Part shown: positions 29,407 through 39,542 of the stretch, piece by piece
How the letters are laid out: each line of letters begins with the position of its first letter
Numbering within the stretch: the first letter of the stretch is position 1
NCBI GenBank assembly: GCA_022340805.1
Contig: JAJDNF010000002.1
Span: forward strand, 19,427-83,426
DNA: 64,000 bases
DNA from: Chromatiaceae bacterium
GTDB taxonomy: Bacteria; Pseudomonadota; Gammaproteobacteria; Chromatiales; Chromatiaceae
Reading direction: 5' to 3'
Notes under the pieces: generated by a model
The model's input: only the letters and a program-made list of their open reading frames with translations
Database searches by the model: none
Told to the model about the DNA's origin: nothing
Made by a program: the position numbers and the translations under genes

Positions 29407-29525
29407 GGAAGCAGCATAGCAGCCCGGCCGTCGCGACAGCAGCGGCCGAGACCGCAGCGGCCAATGTCGGGTACGAGAGGGCGATGGCGGAGGCCGGCGA
29501 GTGGCCCGAAAGGGGCCGCAAAACC

Positions 29526-30176
29526 TCAGCTCGATGGTGCCAGGTATGCCTTCAAGTCTGACAGGCGGTCACGATTGGTGAGAAGCACCACCTCGTCCTC
29601 GGCCTTGAGCTGCGTGTCCGGTTCGGGGAGGATGAACCGCTCCTGGCGGTAGATGCAGACCACTCGCGTCTGCTCGGGCAGCTTGAATTCGGCGAGAGGC
29701 CCCGCCTGGTCAGTCCGCACCACGAACGAGTAGGCGCGCGCCTCGTCACGGATCATGGTGGAAATCTCCAGCGGATCACGCCCCTCGCACATGTCTGCCA
29801 GGTGCCGTCCGACGGTCCGGGCTGGGATGATCGTATCCTCCAGCCCGAGTTCCAGGCAGATGTGCTCGAACTCGGGATCGTCGATCTTGGTCACCACCCG
29901 CTTGAAACCGAGTGAACGCCCGACCAGGCTGGCAATGATGTTCGCCTGGTCGCTGTTGGTGAGGCAAAGCAGCGTGTCGGTATGATCCGGATTGGCCTCG
30001 CGCAGTATTGCCGGCTTGCTGCCGTCTCCATGCAGGAATCCACAATCCAGCTCCAGCGAGAGCTCCTGGATGACTTCCTTGTTGCGTTCGATGATGACCA
30101 CCTCGTGGCCACGTTTGAGGAGGTAACGTGCGGTGGCAACCGCCAGGACGCCCGCGCCGATGAATACCGCTCGCAT
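29526..30176 (-). CDS. trkA: TrkA-type K+ transport regulatory subunit
   Basis: 216 aa from ATG 30176, one Rossmann RCK_N domain ([51 protein letters not shown]) and one RCK_C domain ([16 protein letters not shown] to EVVLLTNRD). This is half the length of E. coli TrkA and matches KtrA/CeoB-type single-repeat subunits. It binds nucleotides and gates the adjacent TrkH channel. The start lies 2 bp after the trkH stop, so they are co-translated. The GxGxxA variant (GAGVLA) is a small departure from GxGxxG. Confidence 0.9.
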   Translation of the reverse strand: MRAVFIGAGVLAVATARYLLKRGHEVVIIERNKEVIQELSLELDCGFLHGDGSKPAILREANPDHTDTLLCLTNSDQANIIASLVGRSLGFKRVVTKIDDPEFEHICLELGLEDTIIPARTVGRHLADMCEGRDPLEISTMIRDEARAYSFVVRTDQAGPLAEFKLPEQTRVVCIYRQERFILPEPDTQLKAEDEVVLLTNRDRLSDLKAYLAPSS

Positions 30177-30178
30177 GT

Positions 30179-31633
30179 TTATGAGGCCCGTTTGCCGATC
30201 CAGGTGCGTGGATAGAGTAGCACCAGCAGCGCCAGAATTTCCAAGCGACCCAACAACATATCGAGGCATAGCAAGATCTTCAGCGGAGCCTCCAGGTCTG
30301 GCCGGCTGATGCCGCTCGACAGGCCCACTGTCCCCATCGCGGAGACCACTTCGAATAGGGCATCGAGCGGGGCATAGCCATAGATGAGAAACAGCAGCCA
30401 GGAAAGCGTCGATAGCGCCGCAAACAGACCGAGCACCAGGGTCACGCGTTCCACGTCAATTGGCCGCAACAAACGCCCGTTGAGCCGTGGTTCTGTGACC
30501 GCATGGGGGGGCATGGCACTGCGGCGCAGGAAATATTGCAGCAGGCGAAGGAGCACCAGCAGTCGCAGCAGCTTGATGCCGCCAGCGGTGGAGCCGCTGC
30601 CACCCCCGATCACCATGCTGACGATGATCAGCAGCTTCGAGGTCGCGTCGAGCTCTCCCACTGGCAGGGTCGAAAAGCCGGTGGTGGTCTGGGCCGAGAC
30701 GCCGAGCATCGCAGCTTGTTGTAGCGCCGGACCCCATGGCATGGCCGAGTGGCTGTGCAGGCTGAGGCCGAGAAGCCCGGAAATCAATAGTATTGCCAGC
30801 ATGAGCGCACGCACCTCGGGGTCGCGCAACAGTTCGTATGGACGTCCGCTCACGGCATGGAAATACAGTAACAGCGGTATGGCGCCGACTATCGAAAACC
30901 CGGTCACCACCCAGGCGCCTGCAAGTGGCATAGCCGCGAGACTGTCGTCGAAGGTGGAAAAACCGCCGGTGGAGAGCGTCGCGAGCATGTGGAGCAGGGC
31001 GCTGAAGGGCTCGCCCGTGACAGTCCAAAGCAGCAGCGTACCGGTCAAGGTCAGTGCCAGATAAACCCGTAATACCTGCCGGGCCTGTGTGCGCGCGGTC
31101 GTCGCGATGTTCTCGCTCTCGGTCGGCTCGGCGAGGCGGCGTGCCGCGGCATGCGGACCCATCAGCAAGGCTACCGACAGCACCGCTATACCCAGTCCCC
31201 CGTACCATTGCATCCAGGCCCGCGCGAACATGAAGGTGCGAGAGAGGCCCTCGACTGTCCCTGTGGTGGAGAGGCCGGTGGTGGTGATGGCGGAGACGGC
31301 CTCGAACAGTACATCCTCGAATGGCAGACCGCTGGCGGCCAGCGGGAAGGTCATGACCAGCGGTGTGAGCAGGAAGACCAGGCTGACGATCACTATTCCT
31401 TCATTCGCCTGGATCTGTTCCGGTTCGGGCAGGCGCAGGCCGGGGGCCGCGGCGAACAGCAGGCCGGCGATCAGCAGTGCGTAACGCAGGCTGTAGTCGT
31501 ATTCGGTGAACAACAGCGAGACGCTGAGCGGAACCAGGGCCAACAATGCCAGCATCAGCGCGAGCTGGCTCAGGTAGCGGCCAACGAACCGCAAACGGAC
31601 CGCGTAGGTGAGTGCGGTTGTGCTGTCAGGCAT
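30179..31633 (-). CDS. trkH: TrkH-type potassium uptake protein
   Basis: 484 aa inner-membrane K+ translocating subunit. Four pore repeats are visible, the first as EAVSAITTTGLSTTG, the second as MLATLSTGGFSTFDDS, the third as GVSAQTTTGFSTLP and the fourth as EVVSAMGTVGLSSG, each with the filter glycine. It has two N-terminal helices before the first repeat as in TrkH. It forms an operon with trkA, which follows after 2 bp, and together they give constitutive low-affinity potassium import and turgor control. It is complete. Confidence 0.93.
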   Translation of the reverse strand: MPDSTTALTYAVRLRFVGRYLSQLALMLALLALVPLSVSLLFTEYDYSLRYALLIAGLLFAAAPGLRLPEPEQIQANEGIVIVSLVFLLTPLVMTFPLAASGLPFEDVLFEAVSAITTTGLSTTGTVEGLSRTFMFARAWMQWYGGLGIAVLSVALLMGPHAAARRLAEPTESENIATTARTQARQVLRVYLALTLTGTLLLWTVTGEPFSALLHMLATLSTGGFSTFDDSLAAMPLAGAWVVTGFSIVGAIPLLLYFHAVSGRPYELLRDPEVRALMLAILLISGLLGLSLHSHSAMPWGPALQQAAMLGVSAQTTTGFSTLPVGELDATSKLLIIVSMVIGGGSGSTAGGIKLLRLLVLLRLLQYFLRRSAMPPHAVTEPRLNGRLLRPIDVERVTLVLGLFAALSTLSWLLFLIYGYAPLDALFEVVSAMGTVGLSSGISRPDLEAPLKILLCLDMLLGRLEILALLVLLYPRTWIGKRAS

Positions 31634-32010
31634 CGGAGCGCATCCTGGTCGGCAAACTCACTTGCATCGAGCGCCCCGCCTGTGTCGAGTCGAGGCGATA
31701 TGTGGCCATGCCTGCGGGGCAATGATCCACGTCCAGCATGGACCGCGCCAGCTGTCGGCGTGGCCGGACATCATGATACTGCCTCCGTGAGGCGGTCACA
31801 GGAATCAATGCCCGCCGTGTGTACTGCAATTGCTCCAGAATTGGTGTCTGGATCCGCGGCTCAGGGTCCCGGCGGCGCTGGCCAAAGGTTTGTGCGAGCC
31901 TTGCCTTTCAGGCCGTTCCCGGGCCCTGGCCGGACCATTTTGGCGAAATAAGGCCGAATCACCCGGATGCGGTTTGCCCCGCTCGACCACCCTGCGGTTA
32001 GTATTCGTGC
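31634..32010. other. Divergent intergenic, trkH to alkaline-phosphatase-superfamily gene
   Basis: About 375 bp. A small inverted repeat (GCCTCCGTGAGGC) lies near 31780. No gene, RNA or clear promoter element recognised. Confidence 0.4.
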
Positions 32011-33168
32011 ATGCAGTTACCCGATTACCAAGGCGGCAGTATCGTCAATCTGATGGCGTCCCTGCAGGGCGGGCTCGGCGGAGGTGATAGCGACTATGCG
32101 CCGCTGGCCCTGCTGCCGCCCGACCGCGTGCGGGCACATCGGCAGGTCTTGTTGTTGGTGATCGACGGGCTGGGCCTGAACTATCTGCGCGCCCATCCAC
32201 AGGCGGCGTGTCTGAACGATCACCTGGCTGGCGGCATCACCTCGGTCTTTCCGCCCACCACCGCCACCGCAATAACGACCTTTTTGACCGGCGATGCGCC
32301 GCAGCAACACGGCCTGACCGGTTGGCACATGTACTTCCGTGAGCTCGGTAGCGTGCTGGCTGTGCTGCCGGGCCGTGCCCGGTATGGCGGGCAGGGACTG
32401 GGCGAGGCGGGGATCGACGTCCATCGCCTGCTCGGGACGCGCCCCTTTTCTGATCGCATCGGCGTCGCAGCCTACACGCTCTCACCGGCGCATATCGCCG
32501 ATTCAGACTTCAACCGGGCCCACTTGGGCGGTGCACAGTCGGTCGCCTATCATGACCTGAGCGACATGCTGCGCCAGTGCGGCGAGCTCCTGCGCTCGCC
32601 GGGCCCCAAGTATGTCTATGCTTATTGGTCCGAACTGGACAGCCTGGGACATCGCTTCGGGATCGGTAGCGAACCGGCGCTCACCCACCTGCTCGAACTC
32701 GACCGGGCGTTTGAACAGTTGCTCGATGCGATTCACGGGACCGACACGCTGGTCGTCGTATCCGCCGACCACGGCCAGATAGATCCGCCAGCGGAGCATC
32801 GCATCGACCTCGGCGACCACCCGCGGCTGGCCGATTGCCTGCTGTTGCCGCTGTGTGGAGAATCCCGCGCGGCCTACTGCTACCTGCGGCCGGGGCGCGA
32901 GGCCCAGTTCGACGAGTATGTACGGCAAGCGTTTGCGGAGGTGGCAGATTGCCTGCCGAGCGCGGAGCTGGTCGCATCGGCCTGGTTTGGTGAGGGTGAG
33001 CCTCACCCGCAACTCCTGAACCGCATCGGCGATCGCGTCCTGCTCATGAAGGACGATTATCTACTCAAGGACTGGCTGCCACAGGAAAAAAGACACCAGT
33101 TGATCGGCGTGCATGGCGGGCTCAGCCAGGATGAACTGTGGGTGCCGTTGATAGTCGCCGGGCGCTGA
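32011..33168 (+). CDS. Alkaline-phosphatase-superfamily phosphodiesterase / nucleotide pyrophosphatase
   Basis: 385 aa, no signal peptide. The metal and nucleophile sites of the NPP type are seen: LLLVIDGLGLNYL (Asp), FPPTTATAITTFLTG (Thr nucleophile), YWSELDSLGHRFG (Asp, His), VVVSADHGQID (Asp-His), and the last histidine in GVHGGLSQDELWVPL. Members cleave phosphodiester bonds in nucleotides or lipids; the exact substrate cannot be read from sequence. The gene is monocistronic and divergent from trkHA. Confidence 0.88.
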   Translation: MQLPDYQGGSIVNLMASLQGGLGGGDSDYAPLALLPPDRVRAHRQVLLLVIDGLGLNYLRAHPQAACLNDHLAGGITSVFPPTTATAITTFLTGDAPQQHGLTGWHMYFRELGSVLAVLPGRARYGGQGLGEAGIDVHRLLGTRPFSDRIGVAAYTLSPAHIADSDFNRAHLGGAQSVAYHDLSDMLRQCGELLRSPGPKYVYAYWSELDSLGHRFGIGSEPALTHLLELDRAFEQLLDAIHGTDTLVVVSADHGQIDPPAEHRIDLGDHPRLADCLLLPLCGESRAAYCYLRPGREAQFDEYVRQAFAEVADCLPSAELVASAWFGEGEPHPQLLNRIGDRVLLMKDDYLLKDWLPQEKRHQLIGVHGGLSQDELWVPLIVAGR

Positions 33169-33422
33169 CGGGCGGGTAGGCCGGTATCCCGGTTTGCTGG
33201 TCGACAGTCGGATACCATTTCAGCCCATGGCCGGCCACGGTCCGCGGCCGGCGGCTCGGGTAATATTTGGACAGGCCAGCGGCTGCCTGGGTACCGTCGC
33301 TTCAACGGTCCCAAGTCAGGATTATCTGGATGATGCGTTGGCGCATCTCTGGCATATTGCGTCCAGCCCCGCTGGACGATAGGGATCATCATCGTCCGGG
33401 CTCGTATGCATTGAGACAGGTC

Positions 33423-34757
33423 ATGAGGCCAGATTTCGCGAAAGCCGTATGTAGCAAGGTTGCAGGGCGCAACCTTTATGTCGTACTCGCGTCGATATTG
33501 ATCGCGGGCTGTGCCACTCAGGACCAGCTGTGCACAGACGCAAGGCCGTTTCGCGAGCGTGCGCAGCAGCAGCACCGCAGCGGGTTGTTCGTAGAGGCCT
33601 CTGCGCTCAGCCGGGATGACAGCATCGCCTTGTTTGGGGTTCCCCTCAACGACATCAACGTCCAGCCCGTGTGGCTGAAGGTCACAAGCTTTCGGGAAGA
33701 CCCCCAGTGGCTGTTTCCAAAGGGGATCGACAGCGATTATTTCCCGACCTACGAAGTGGCGCGTCGTGCATCGAAACTCAGCTCGCTGTCAGAACACGAG
33801 CTCTACGATCGCCTGAGCCACGAGCATATCGACCTTTTCATCCCGGCGCGTGCAACCGTGTCGGGCCTCGTCTATGCCCACAACGACGAGGGCATGAAGG
33901 CTTTTAGTGTCGAGCTGCATGGCCCCGGCGGTAGCGAGTCCTTCAGTTTTGTGGTGCCCGTTCCGGGTTTGCCAACTCACTACTTCAGTACTGATGAGAA
34001 CAGCAGCCAGCGTTTTCTCGACTCCGGAGATCTGGATCTGCAGGGCCTGCACCAGTGGCTTCAAGAGATCGGCTGCTGCCCATTGAACGCAGAGGGTAAG
34101 CCGGGGGACCCCCTCAATGTGGTGTTTGTCGGGCACCTCGACCAGCTGCGCGCGGCCATGATTGCCAATGACTGGGACGTCACGGCGCCCGTGACAAGCA
34201 CCTCGCTGCAGCGCATGGCCAGCGCCTTCCTGTTCGGCTCGCGTTACCGCTATGCACCGATATCCAGTCTGCAGTTGTTTGGTCGGGAGCAGGACCTGGC
34301 GTTCCAGAAGGCCCGCGCGATCATCGATGAACGCAACCATATGCGCATCTGGCTGGCGCCGGTCACGCTGCATGGCACCCCGGTCTGGGTCGGACAGGTC
34401 AGCCGCGATGTCGGGGTGAAGCTGTCGGGCCGGTTCTGGCCGCCAACGACCCATGTCATCGATCCGGACGTGGACGATGCGCGTTTCTACGTGATGCAGG
34501 ACCTGCTGATCGGACGGGCCATTGAAAAACTCGCCTTCGTCAAGGGGCTCGAGCGCGCAACGATCTCGAAGCCACGTAGCAATGCCGAGAACGATCCGTA
34601 TTTCACCGACGGACTGAGGGCCGTCTTCTTTCTGGCCGACAAACCGGTAGCGCCGTCCGCTGTAGTGATCCTCGACTGGGCACTGACCCCGGCGATGGAG
34701 CCTTATCGCGCGTTTTACATCAATGGAGGACCGGCAACGGTGGAATACTTCGACTGA
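33423..34757 (+). CDS. LssY C-terminal-domain lipoprotein
   Basis: 444 aa. A lipoprotein signal peptide ends ASILIAGCAT, so the mature protein is anchored by Cys. The C-terminal half (from about residue 160) has the LssY_C pattern: NVVFVGHLDQLRAAMIANDW, ISSLQLFGREQDLAFQKAR, MRIWLAPVTLHGTPVWVGQ and HVIDPDVDDARFYVMQDLL. LssY_C domains occur in Legionella LssY and PAP2-fusion proteins and have no settled biochemistry. The start ATG 33423 is chosen for the signal peptide. Convergent with a broken patatin-like gene; the two might have once formed a lipid-related locus. Confidence 0.82.
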   Translation: MRPDFAKAVCSKVAGRNLYVVLASILIAGCATQDQLCTDARPFRERAQQQHRSGLFVEASALSRDDSIALFGVPLNDINVQPVWLKVTSFREDPQWLFPKGIDSDYFPTYEVARRASKLSSLSEHELYDRLSHEHIDLFIPARATVSGLVYAHNDEGMKAFSVELHGPGGSESFSFVVPVPGLPTHYFSTDENSSQRFLDSGDLDLQGLHQWLQEIGCCPLNAEGKPGDPLNVVFVGHLDQLRAAMIANDWDVTAPVTSTSLQRMASAFLFGSRYRYAPISSLQLFGREQDLAFQKARAIIDERNHMRIWLAPVTLHGTPVWVGQVSRDVGVKLSGRFWPPTTHVIDPDVDDARFYVMQDLLIGRAIEKLAFVKGLERATISKPRSNAENDPYFTDGLRAVFFLADKPVAPSAVVILDWALTPAMEPYRAFYINGGPATVEYFD

Positions 34758-34792
34758 CGTCGAACGCTCTGCGTTGTTGGAAAACCCTGCCC

Positions 34793-35613
34793 TCAGGGCG
34801 TGGCGGGATCTGCTGCACGCTCTGGCTCGGCGACAAATGTGGCGCTCACGTCCTTCCTCAGACGCTGGAATTCGGGCGACTCCGTCATGATGGTTCCCGC
34901 TGCGGCGCGCAGGCGATCGACCGCCTCGGGAGGCGGCACGAAAGACGTGGGCAGCTGGTTCAGATAATCCCGCTCCGCCTGGTCTTTCAGCCTGGGGAAG
35001 GATGCGTCGATCGTATAGATCTCGGCCTGTGGCACGTGCAATGCGGCGGCGACATCAGGATCCTTGTTGGCCGCGAAGGCGGCCGAGCTGCCGATCCATC
35101 GCAAGGTCCGCCAGCGCGCCGCGGTGTCTCGCAGCAGTTCGACAGACTCGTAGGAGAAGGCGTCGATCGGAGTGCCGGCCGCCTTGAGCATAGTGCCTAC
35201 GACACCTGGTGGGTTCTCCGACTCCTCCCAGTCGGTGGTTGGCGAGGACAGCGAATTGACGACGATCACAACGATCCGGTGATGATGTCGACCTGATCGA
35301 GCAGGCGGATCTTGTTGCCCTTCGGTCCGACCACCTCGGTGTCGCGCAGAAACTCCAGGACGCCGTACGAAAAGGCCGCAGCGCGCGTGCCGCCACCGGA
35401 GAAAGCCAGTACCACCAGGCTTCCCTTTTTGACCTTGTGCTTCGCATGATGCGTCTCGAAACGGTAGCCGGCGCGCGGGTCGGCCTGAGTGAGTGGCGGA
35501 TTGATCGGCCGGGTGGCACAACCGACAAGCGGGATGAGCAACGCCAGTATCACCCATCGCGGCAAGATTATTCGGCCGACAGTTTCGTCGCGGCGGATCA
35601 TGAAGGCCCGCAT
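34793..35613 (-). pseudogene. Patatin-like phospholipase lipoprotein, internally deleted
   Basis: The 5' part (from ATG 35613) encodes a lipoprotein signal (ILPRWVILALLIPLVGC), then LAFSGGGTRAAAFSYGVLE, the oxyanion loop of patatins, and QVDIITGS, where the GxSxG serine should follow. Instead the frame stops after TGSL at about 35266. A different frame, overlapping by some 20 bp, resumes with VVIVVNSLSSPTTDWEESE, which belongs some 200 residues later in the family, and continues to 34793. So the catalytic Ser and the middle of the gene have been deleted with loss of frame. Non-functional. Confidence 0.8.
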
Positions 35614-35781
35614 ACTACTTTCTGCGCGCTTGCGCGAATTCATCGCGTTCGGCACCGCATCGGCAGTCAGGCCGATCGGCAGAACCTTGAACCGGCAGCC
35701 GGCGGGTCCCGCGGGTGTCATACAGCGAACGCATTTCGGCCGGCCATCATCCGCGTCGGGGCACCAACGCCAGGCCTCGCG

Positions 35782-37230
35782 TCAGAGTATCGGCCCAAGC
35801 AATCGGAGCGCATTCTCGGTGAAGCGACGCCAGGCGGGGCGTCGCCGCCACGCCTCGGGATCGAGCAGGTCCGAGTTTGCGAGGTAGTTGTGCTGCAATG
35901 CGCTCAACTGTTGGGTGAAAGCGGCGTCGTAGACGAACAGCGAGATCTCGAAGTTGAGCCAAAGGCTGCGCATGTCGAGATTGACGGAGCCGAAGACGCT
36001 GAATTCGCCATCGATGGCCAGACTCTTGGTATGGAGCAGGCCGCCCTTGAACAGTGCGATATTGACACCAGCCGACATCAGGTCATCGAAGTGGGCAACG
36101 CTCGCATAGCGCACCAATACCGAGTCGTTGCGGGCCGGAACGATCAGGGTCACTGCAACACCCCGCAGCGCGGCGGACAGCAACGCCGTCAGCATCGAGT
36201 CATCGGGTACGAAGTACGGGGTCGTCATCACCAGTTCACGGCGGGCGGAGTAGATCGCCGTCAGCAGCAGTTGGTGAATCGCTTGCGGACGAAGATCCTG
36301 GCCGGAGGGTACCACCTGGATCATCGATCCGGCCGATGGTCGCGCAGCGTGCTCGATTGCGCGGGGCTGTTCGTATTCCCTACCGATCTCCACAGACCAG
36401 TCCAGTTCGAAAACGCTGTCGAGGGCGGCGGCAGTTGGTCCGGTGATGCGTGCGATTGCATCGACCCATTCGCCAACACCCACGTTCTGTTTGAAGAACC
36501 GCGGGTCGACCAGATTCTGGCTGCCGGTATAGGCGACGCGATCGTCGATCACCAGGATCTTTCGGTGATTGCGCAGATCCTGTCGCACGAATAGCGCCCG
36601 CAACAGCCCCGTGGGCAGTGCGGCAGTGAGTTCCACGCCGGCATCGCGTAGACGGCGGGCCTGAGCATCCTTGAGAAACGCCTTGCTGCCCATCGCGTCG
36701 GCCAGCGCCCGGCATTGCACGCCTCGCCGGGCTGCGCGCACGAGCGCCTCTATCAGGTCGGCAACGCGCCCGCCATCATGCCAGATATAGAAACACAGGT
36801 GACATCTGCTATGGGCGCTGTCGATATCCGTAATCATCGCGTCGAAGACCGTCCGGAAGTTGTCGAGCAATTCGATCCGGTTGCCGGGCAGAATGGGATA
36901 CCCGAGAACATGTTCGGCATGCTGCCGCATGGGTTCGGTCGCGACATCTACCTGCACGGACGCGGGATCGAGGTTGTCACGCAGCCTCGCTTGCCATTGC
37001 TTCAGGCTACCGATGTTGGCCGTGATACGCGCTGCGCGCCGAGCGCCAAGGCGTCGCTCACCGAGCAGCAGGTAGGCGCCAGCGCCGACGAATGGCGCGC
37101 TGGCGATGACCGACAGCCACGCCAGTGCAACGCCAACCGGTGACCGCCTCATGATCACCCTGATGCTCAGTCCTGCCACGATCAGCCAATGCACAATTAG
37201 TACAAAGGTGCTGAAAATTTGTAGATTCAT
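35782..37230 (-). CDS. cls: Cardiolipin synthase
   Basis: 482 aa. Two N-terminal membrane helices (FVLIVHWLIVAGLSIRVI and VALAWLSVIASAPFVGAGAYL) are followed by two phospholipase D domains with HKD motifs: NHRKILVIDDRVAYTGSQN and LHTKSLAIDGEFSVFGSVN. Enzyme joins two phosphatidylglycerols to make cardiolipin at the inner membrane. The length and the paired motif agree with bacterial ClsA. The ATG lies at 37230 in a GC-poor leader. The gene stands alone. Confidence 0.92.
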   Translation of the reverse strand: MNLQIFSTFVLIVHWLIVAGLSIRVIMRRSPVGVALAWLSVIASAPFVGAGAYLLLGERRLGARRAARITANIGSLKQWQARLRDNLDPASVQVDVATEPMRQHAEHVLGYPILPGNRIELLDNFRTVFDAMITDIDSAHSRCHLCFYIWHDGGRVADLIEALVRAARRGVQCRALADAMGSKAFLKDAQARRLRDAGVELTAALPTGLLRALFVRQDLRNHRKILVIDDRVAYTGSQNLVDPRFFKQNVGVGEWVDAIARITGPTAAALDSVFELDWSVEIGREYEQPRAIEHAARPSAGSMIQVVPSGQDLRPQAIHQLLLTAIYSARRELVMTTPYFVPDDSMLTALLSAALRGVAVTLIVPARNDSVLVRYASVAHFDDLMSAGVNIALFKGGLLHTKSLAIDGEFSVFGSVNLDMRSLWLNFEISLFVYDAAFTQQLSALQHNYLANSDLLDPEAWRRRPAWRRFTENALRLLGPIL

Positions 37231-37457
37231 GTCATCTTTCAGGTCGAGTCAGACCCACCCATTCGCGTCGCCGTTCGACGGCCTCGCGCCCCGGCGGCAA
37301 AGATCTGCAGTCCGGTTAGTTTCGCACCACTGCCGGGTTACGCGGTGAGGGTCGGCAAAATTTCTACAATTGCCCTTGGCGCGGGCGCCGACCTTCGAGA
37401 TTATCATTTCGTTCAGGCCCGGTTACCGGAGCGGGGTCTGGAAAGGAGATAGCGATC

Positions 37458-38301
37458 ATGAAACACAAACATGGCAGGAAGGGCGGAAAAGGCGGCGACG
37501 AGAAGGGCAAGGGCAAGGTCGAGGGTAAGCTCAAGCGCAAGGTCTACGAAAAAGAGCTGCGCAAACTGCAGGGAGAGCTGTGCACCTTGCAGGAAGGGGT
37601 GAAGGTGACCGGGCAGCGCATTATGATCGTGTTCGAGGGCCGTGATGCGGCTGGCAAGGGTGGCACCATCAAGGCGATCACCGAACGGGTCAGCCCGCGG
37701 GTGTTCAGGATCGTGGCACTGCCGGCGCCGACTGAGCGCGAGAAGTCGCAGATGTACATACAGCGCTACATGGCGCATTTTTCCGCGGCCGGCGAGGTGA
37801 TCATCTTCGACCGCAGTTGGTACAATCGCGCCGGGGTTGAGCCGGTGATGGGGTTCTGCACCAAACAGCAGCATCGTCGGTTCCTGGAACTATGTCCCCC
37901 TGTGGAGAAGCAGATCGTCGACAACGGCATCATCCTGCTGAAGTTCTGGCTGGAGGTCGGCGATGCCGAACAGGAGCGGCGGTTCAATGCGCGTATCGAA
38001 GACCCGGTGCGTCAATGGAAGCTGTCTGCCATGGACCTGCCGTCGCGCGAACGCTGGTATGACTACTCGCGGGCGCGCGATCAGATGCTTGATGCCACCG
38101 ACACCGATTTCGCTCCCTGGCACATCGTGCGTTCTGACGACAAGAAGCGCGCGCCTGAATCTGATCACGCATCTGCTGAAGCAGATTCCCTACGAGCCGA
38201 TATCGCGCAAGAAGGTCAAACTGCCCAAGCGCGATATGAAGCACGCCTACGACGACGAGGCGACCATGGTCAAGCGGCGCTGGATCCCGGCGCTGTATTG
38301 A
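37458..38301 (+). pseudogene. ppk2: Polyphosphate kinase 2 (PPK2), frameshifted near the 3' end
   Basis: A strong ribosome-binding site (AAGGAGA) precedes ATG 37458. The first 230 residues are a clean class I PPK2: Lys-rich tail, Walker A FEGRDAAGKGGTIKAITE, lid region, Walker B IIFDRSWYNRAGVEPVMG and LKFWLEVGDAEQERRF. After VRSDDKKRA (about 38150) the frame changes within a CGCGCGC run: the correct continuation, LNLITHLLKQIPYEPISRKK to the stop at 38301, is in the next frame. As read, translation would run on to 38555 with a foreign tail. A 2-base slip (or 1 base gained) in the CG run explains it. It may be a read error or a real, recent or phase-type mutation. Confidence 0.8.
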
Positions 38302-38322
38302 TACCAAAACGGAGCCGATCAG

Positions 38323-39330
38323 GTGCTGAAACTGTTCCAGTCCATCTTCGGCAGCGAGCCGCCGGGGCGCTATCCGGATTCACTGGTCGAGGCGGCGATC
38401 GAAAGGGCCGTGGATGGTATCGATTCGCGGCTACGCACCCTGCCCGGGTATCGCAAGCTGCTGCGCGCGCCGGTTGTCCATGCGATCGACCATGTAGTCG
38501 CGTTGGTCGATGGCCTGCCTGCCCCAGTGGCGGCCACTCGCAGCCGTTATGGTGACGATGTGCACCTGAGGACGCTGTTCGCGTCGGCCGACCGCATGCT
38601 GGATATATTGGCCAATGACACCGCGCTGAACGAGTTCCGTGACAGCCCGTCGGCGGCCGCCGTCGCGCAGGTCAACGCGCTGTTGTTGGTGGAACACACG
38701 GTCAAGCACGTCATGGGCATCGAATTGGACGGCGAGATGTTGCGCCGCGATGTTGCCCAGGTGGCGATGAACTTCCGCGGTCATCGCCTGGTGGATCCCG
38801 CGGTCAGCGAGGAGGAGGTGCGGCGTCAGCTCAAGCGCCGGGCCTTCGATTGTCTGCTCAGTCTGGGACTGACGCGGATCGCCGATGTGACCAGCGAGCG
38901 TGCTGACCTGCAGAGTCAGCGTACGCTGTTGCGGCGCAAGCTTGACGCCTTGCGGCGGGGCGGCTGGAGTTTCGACCAGGCGCAGTCAGACGGATCGGAT
39001 GCGGTGGCCCTGCAGGCCGAACTCGAGGATACCGAGCGACAGCTTGCCGCGCTCGGGGTCGACCACCGCACGCTGCACGCAAACCTGGATATCGCCGCGG
39101 CGATACTCGCCGACGCCGAGCAGCAGTTGTGGTCGGTGGCACTGGATATGCGACTCGACCGCATGAATATCGAGCGCGACGCGCAGGACGCGACGGCCAG
39201 GATGGTCAGTTTTCAGGAGTTGCACGATGCGCCCGGCCGACATCTGATCATGCTGCCGGTTTCGATCACGCTCGACGAATTGCCGCGGCGTGCGGATTTC
39301 TTTACCGCGGCCCAGCGTTATCTCGGCTGA
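38323..39330 (+). CDS. Hypothetical protein, 335 aa
   Basis: GTG start with GGAG about 9 bp upstream, 22 bp after the PPK2 end, so co-transcription is likely. No signal peptide or membrane helix. Mostly helical; the middle has HTVKHVMGIELDGEMLRRD and a Val-Ala-Gln-Val helix. Residues 195-230 form a coiled coil (SERADLQSQRTLLRRKLDALR). The end has LIMLPVSITLDELPRRADFF. I do not recognise a named family. The tie to PPK2 suggests a role in polyphosphate or energy-store metabolism, by location only. Confidence 0.65.
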   Translation: MLKLFQSIFGSEPPGRYPDSLVEAAIERAVDGIDSRLRTLPGYRKLLRAPVVHAIDHVVALVDGLPAPVAATRSRYGDDVHLRTLFASADRMLDILANDTALNEFRDSPSAAAVAQVNALLLVEHTVKHVMGIELDGEMLRRDVAQVAMNFRGHRLVDPAVSEEEVRRQLKRRAFDCLLSLGLTRIADVTSERADLQSQRTLLRRKLDALRRGGWSFDQAQSDGSDAVALQAELEDTERQLAALGVDHRTLHANLDIAAAILADAEQQLWSVALDMRLDRMNIERDAQDATARMVSFQELHDAPGRHLIMLPVSITLDELPRRADFFTAAQRYLG

Positions 39331-39542
39331 ATCCGATGTCGCCGGCTGCAGCTGGGCTGCAGAAGGCCTGGGACGAAGGTGGCGTGCGTGCCTCCCGGAT
39401 ACTGTTGCAACATGCGGGCTAATCCCTGATTACTTGACCCTGCGCAAGTATTCAGGTGTTGGGGCCGTTGTTCGCCGTACACTGGTCAATACTTGATCGG
39501 GCGGGTTTCAAATCCTGCAGAGGGCATCTCAAAGGAGGGCGC

